DNA of 64,000 bases from Prostheceraeus crozeri. Taxonomy: Eukaryota > Platyhelminthes > Polycladida > Euryleptidae. The position numbers were made by a program, and so were the translations under genes. Under the pieces are notes generated by a model. The model ran no database searches. It had not been told where the DNA came from and worked only from the letters and a program-made list of their open reading frames with translations. Where the stretch lies: contig CAJQUW010012973.1 in NCBI GenBank assembly GCA_907163375.1, forward strand, positions 461,117-525,116, read 5' to 3'. Positions 60,465 through 64,000 of this stretch are shown here, one piece after another (position 1 is the first letter of the stretch; every line of letters begins with the position of its first letter).

Positions 60465-63150
60465 GGAGGGGTTGAATTGGCCAAATAGACTTGGTCTCAT
60501 GTTTGCCCATACAGCAACACAAAATGCTCATTATGGACACTAAACGTTTTTCAGCTTCATGTTAATACGTTGTTGCTTGGTTTCCTAGAAATCTATTTCG
60601 CATAGCTCTGATTCACTGAATGTAACAGTGAAGATAGCTCATGCGCGTGCGTCATTCAATATTCCTCCAATCAAGTTTTAGCTGACAATTCATGGACGAA
60701 TACAAGCCAAGTTCCTGTTGCCGCTGTATCTGTTTTCTGTCGACATTCAAAAGTGAAACGTGGAATGCTCTGAAGGCAAATGCACAGCCATATTTTTTAT
60801 ATCTAATCTACCTACATGTTCACAATCGGGGGTGAATTGGCCAAAATTTTGAAAATCATTAAATGAACCTGTAATCGAAGGAAAAATGCCTCGAATCACT
60901 TACTTTATTGTGTAGTTCACTACCATGTTGTTGATTTGAATCTGTAGTGATTATATTCAGACTTAGATGATATGGCCAATTCACCCCCAAATAGACCCTA
61001 TTTGACATGTGATGAATTATGATGCACAAAATCTGATATATTCAAGAAATTTAATGGGATTTTCACTCCTTTTCAGGTTATGTGGATATGCCTCGAACGT
61101 ACAAGTCAAAAAGCAAGTATGGACAATATGACCAATCTGTGATGGAGACAGCTGTGGCCTCTGTGAAAGCTGGTTACCAAACTGTTAGCAGTGCTTCGCG
61201 AGTGTTCAACGTACCACGAAAGACTATCTCTAATCGTCTGGGTTTTAGCGATCAACAAGTTCGCAAGTCTGGAGGTTCCACTGTTTTCTCTGAGGAACAG
61301 GAGGATCAAATAGTCCTGAGACTTCGTTTATCTTGAGAGTCGTGGCTTCCCCATGAGTGTGGATTCTTTGCTTAAATGTGCATATGTGTTTGCAAATAAG
61401 TTGCATCGTCGAAAACTATTGAACAGTGACATTCCCAAGAACTGGCATCAAAACAAGAAGTGTTCACGTGACTGGTGGTGGTCATTCAAAAACAGACATC
61501 CCATATTGTCTCTACGAAAGCCAGAGGGCTTGAGCATCGGGAGGGCACACGCATTCAATCGCATTCGAATTGACGCTTTTTTACTCAAGTCGAACAACTG
61601 TACTCAGAAATCGACATCTCTACTTTCCCACAGCTGATTTTCAATTTAGATGAAACCGGACTCTACTGTTCCAACGTCTCGTGGAAATGTAATTGCTACG
61701 CGTGGAGCTCGTTCTGTTCAAAGTATCCAAATTGGTGAGCGCGGGACCCTGACAACAGTCATCCCAATCATTAGTGCTGCTGACGATTGTTTACCTCCCT
61801 TCATTATTTTGAAGGGCAAATCTCCTTCCAAAGACCTTGAAGAACAGTCAAAGGAACTTGGGATACAACTGTCATACACAAAATCTGGATACATTGGCAC
61901 GGACGTCTTCATACAGGTCTTGAAGCACTTCGACAAGCATCGAACAACGATACCGAATAAGACATGTGTTCTCTTCTTGGATGGACATTCAACCCATCTC
62001 TCGATCGAAGCAATTGAGTTCTGCATTGAGCGTGGCATCGAAATCGTGTGTATTCTTCCACATTCATCGCACCGCGTACAGCCGCTCGACACCCATTTCA
62101 ACAAAGCCCTGAAGACAGATTGGTCAAAGTCAATTGAATCTTTTCTCAGATCAACAGATAAAACATCGTTGAGCACAGAACAATTTCTGACACTTCTAGA
62201 TTTGGCTAAGAGAACAATGAAAACCAAACGCGGTCTGATTGTGGACTCCTTTTCGCACTGTGGTCTATACCCGTGCAACAGAAATGCAATAAAAGTGGAA
62301 GAGTACTCTAAATCAAAGATATTCAGATCAAGTGGGTCCGGTGATGAACCGACAGCAGCAATGATGAATCAAGAGAATTCAAATTTGAATGAAACCAACT
62401 TCGATTTTTCGCTCAAAAGAGACTCCAAAGCCCAGTCAAACCAAAAAAATGAAACACATTTGAAAGAACATGTATCCAGGGCATCGCAAATATTGCCTCA
62501 AAAGAAGAGCAAATTGAGAGTTAAACTTGCAGCGTTCAAAAGAAAACCGGAACCAGCAAAAGAAGTGAATCAACCAACGACGAGCAAGAAATCAAAGAAG
62601 GAATGCTTCTGTTGTGTTTGCGGCACTGACTATTACACAGGGTTTTCAAAAGAAGATTGGTTTCTGTGTGTAGCATGCCATAATTGGTGTTGTGAAACAT
62701 GTTTTGGAGTAAACTGCTGCTATAACTGCGAATGATACGATAGTAAACAAGAGAAGAGTGATTTCTTGTGGACAAATTCGTTTTTTCTTTCAAACTGTTA
62801 TTGTGGTTTTTAAATACAAAAATGGTACATCATCATAAGAGAATAATGTCAAAAACTTAATTTCTATATTCAAAATATAGTATAGAAGCAAGATGTGATG
62901 ATCATTGATGATATTAAAAGCACAGTAGTATATATTCAGTAATTGGCCAATTTCACCCCCAATATTCAAAATTTCGCTTAATGGCCAACCTCATTTTCAA
63001 AGCAAAATTTGAAAAGCTTGACTTATATACATGCTTCGAAACACATTTTTCGAGTATTATGATTTATAAATTTGTAAATTATATGTTTCTATGTAGCAAT
63101 AATAGAAAATTCTAGCAAATGAATTAGATTATGCAAGAAAGTGGCCAATT
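60465..63150 (+). mobile_element. pogo-like DNA transposon, copy B
   Basis: Counterpart of 35,611-38,303 with the same GGGGTGAATTGGCC-type ends and internal motif copies (near 60,828 and 60,974 at the left, 62,944 at the right). Confidence 0.8.
61082..62735 (+). pseudogene. pogo-family transposase, frameshifted, copy B
   Basis: This shares the two frame changes of copy A. It has an additional one-base insertion near 61,328 that stops the first frame after 84 residues, and paired small indels near 62,424-62,446 that change a few residues before the C-terminal cysteine-rich finger. The DDE motifs LFLDGHSTHLS and VQPLDTHFNKAL are intact. Confidence 0.85.
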
Positions 63151-63523
63151 CACCCCTTATTACCCTAACTATAAAACATTTCTGAAAACCGCAACCTTTG
63201 CACTTTTACTCAACTCTCATTGTTCTTTATGCATTCCTAAGTGTTGGATTGAAAAGGAAATTACATGTCATTCTCTCCTATATGTGAACAGTGATGAAGT
63301 CACAAAAGAAATGTGTTTGACCTTTAAATGGTGTTTTTCGTTTTTTATTTGTGGAATAGTGAGTTGAATTGTGATGAGAACTTCATGAAGATGTTTATGC
63401 ACTAATGGCCAAAGTCAATTGCAATTATACAAAAACATAAAGAGTCACAACTTACATCATAGTTTCTTTTTTTATCCAAAATTAAAAATATATACAATGA
63501 TGAATTAAGGCATACCAGCTTAC

Positions 63524-63791
63524 CATGTATGCAAAGTGGAGATTCGGTAGCAATTCCAGAGCTGACTGAGTCTCCACCATACGCAGCGACCTCAATGAGT
63601 GTTATCATTCTGTCATGTGAGTGTCCAGCAAAGAAGATGAACCGAGCTTCGACTGAACACATGACCACATATGTTGCTTGTTCAACGTGGGACCGTCATG
63701 ACAATCCCACACATATGGGGAAATTTAGGGATTTCTTCGGGCTCGCAAGAATATTGAATACATTGGAGTAGTGAATGCTCAAAGTTGGTTG
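63524..63791 (-). CDS. F-type-lectin-like C-half exon, copy B (disrupted)
   Basis: This matches the exon at 38,666-38,926 but is 268 bp instead of 261 because of several 1-2-base insertions between about 63,690 and 63,782. The 3' half (VMCSVEARFIFFAG, IEVAAYG) still reads correctly, whereas the 5' half does not. Because indels continue to the window end at high density, sequencing or assembly error at a contig edge is at least as likely as true decay. Confidence 0.7.
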
Positions 63792-64000
63792 CTGTAAAGA
63801 ATATCAAAGAATTGTAGCAAGTATGTAGAGTTAAAAAGTACAGTTTTCTGAAAATGTGGAGTATCGTTTTCTTTCTAATAGTAACACATGGTTAATTATT
63901 TATGTTTGGATGCAGGCCATAACCATGCATTAAGGGAACGGCAGTCGTCTGGATAATTGTTTTAAAATGTTGTGAAGAAGTGGTTGTTTAAAATAAATTG

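Larger units (their letters stand above)
41131..64000. repeat. large duplication, copy B (continues past window end)
   Basis: This near-identical counterpart of copy A lacks the BEL/Pao element and the second MITE. The last 300 bases (from about 63,690) carry an unusual density of 1-2-base indels relative to A. Confidence 0.95.

Noticed and set aside
1-64000. tRNA, rRNA or CRISPR array
   Set aside because: No cloverleaf, rRNA-like core or regularly spaced direct-repeat array was recognised. The regular repeats found belong to the transposon TIRs.

Overview
The window is eukaryotic, intron-rich, AT-rich animal DNA. It holds many transposons and parts of one large extracellular-protein gene on the minus strand. 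The mix of element families (RAG1-like transposon, BEL/Pao, Penelope-like, L2/CR1-like, RTE-like, pogo, hAT, PIF/Harbinger) and the exon types (F-type-lectin-like and thrombospondin type 1) suggest a marine invertebrate, perhaps a lophotrochozoan or invertebrate deuterostome. The sequence alone does not fix the species.

The dominant structure is a large near-identical repeat. Copy A runs from about 9,570 to at least 39,120, and copy B from about 41,131 to the window end at 64,000. Copy A is longer mainly because of two insertions absent from B: a 6,472-bp BEL/Pao LTR element (13,062-19,533) and a 256-bp MITE (28,191-28,446). Both have target-site duplications, and B keeps both empty sites. 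To the left (about 1-6,920) is an older, decayed third copy of the same thrombospondin-exon block. A and B are either a recent tandem duplication or two haplotypes laid end to end by the assembler.

Host gene, read right to left on the minus strand. Each unit carries an F-type-lectin C-half exon (261 bp), three TSP1 exons (186, 192 and 192 bp), an F-type-lectin N-half exon (204 bp), another C-half exon (261 bp) and another N-half exon (222 bp). All introns are phase 1, so exons can be gained or lost without breaking the frame. The predicted product is a secreted or surface protein made of repeats of two lectin-like domains plus three TSP1 domains. No first or last exon is visible.

Transposons fill the introns. 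The most notable is a RAG1-like DNA transposon (12,777-24,586 in A, 44,340-49,670 in B). It has about 465-bp terminal inverted repeats, RSS-like ends, a 4-5-bp target duplication, and a decayed coding region resembling both the N-terminal zinc/GGRP part and the catalytic part of RAG1. It sits inside an RTE-type LINE fragment, has itself received an L2/CR1-like LINE, and in copy A has a BEL/Pao element in its left inverted repeat. A pogo-like transposon with a nearly complete transposase (36,228-37,880 and 61,082-62,735), a hAT derivative with an 8-bp target duplication, Penelope-like fragments and other LINE remains make up most of the rest.

No rRNA, tRNA or CRISPR array was recognised.
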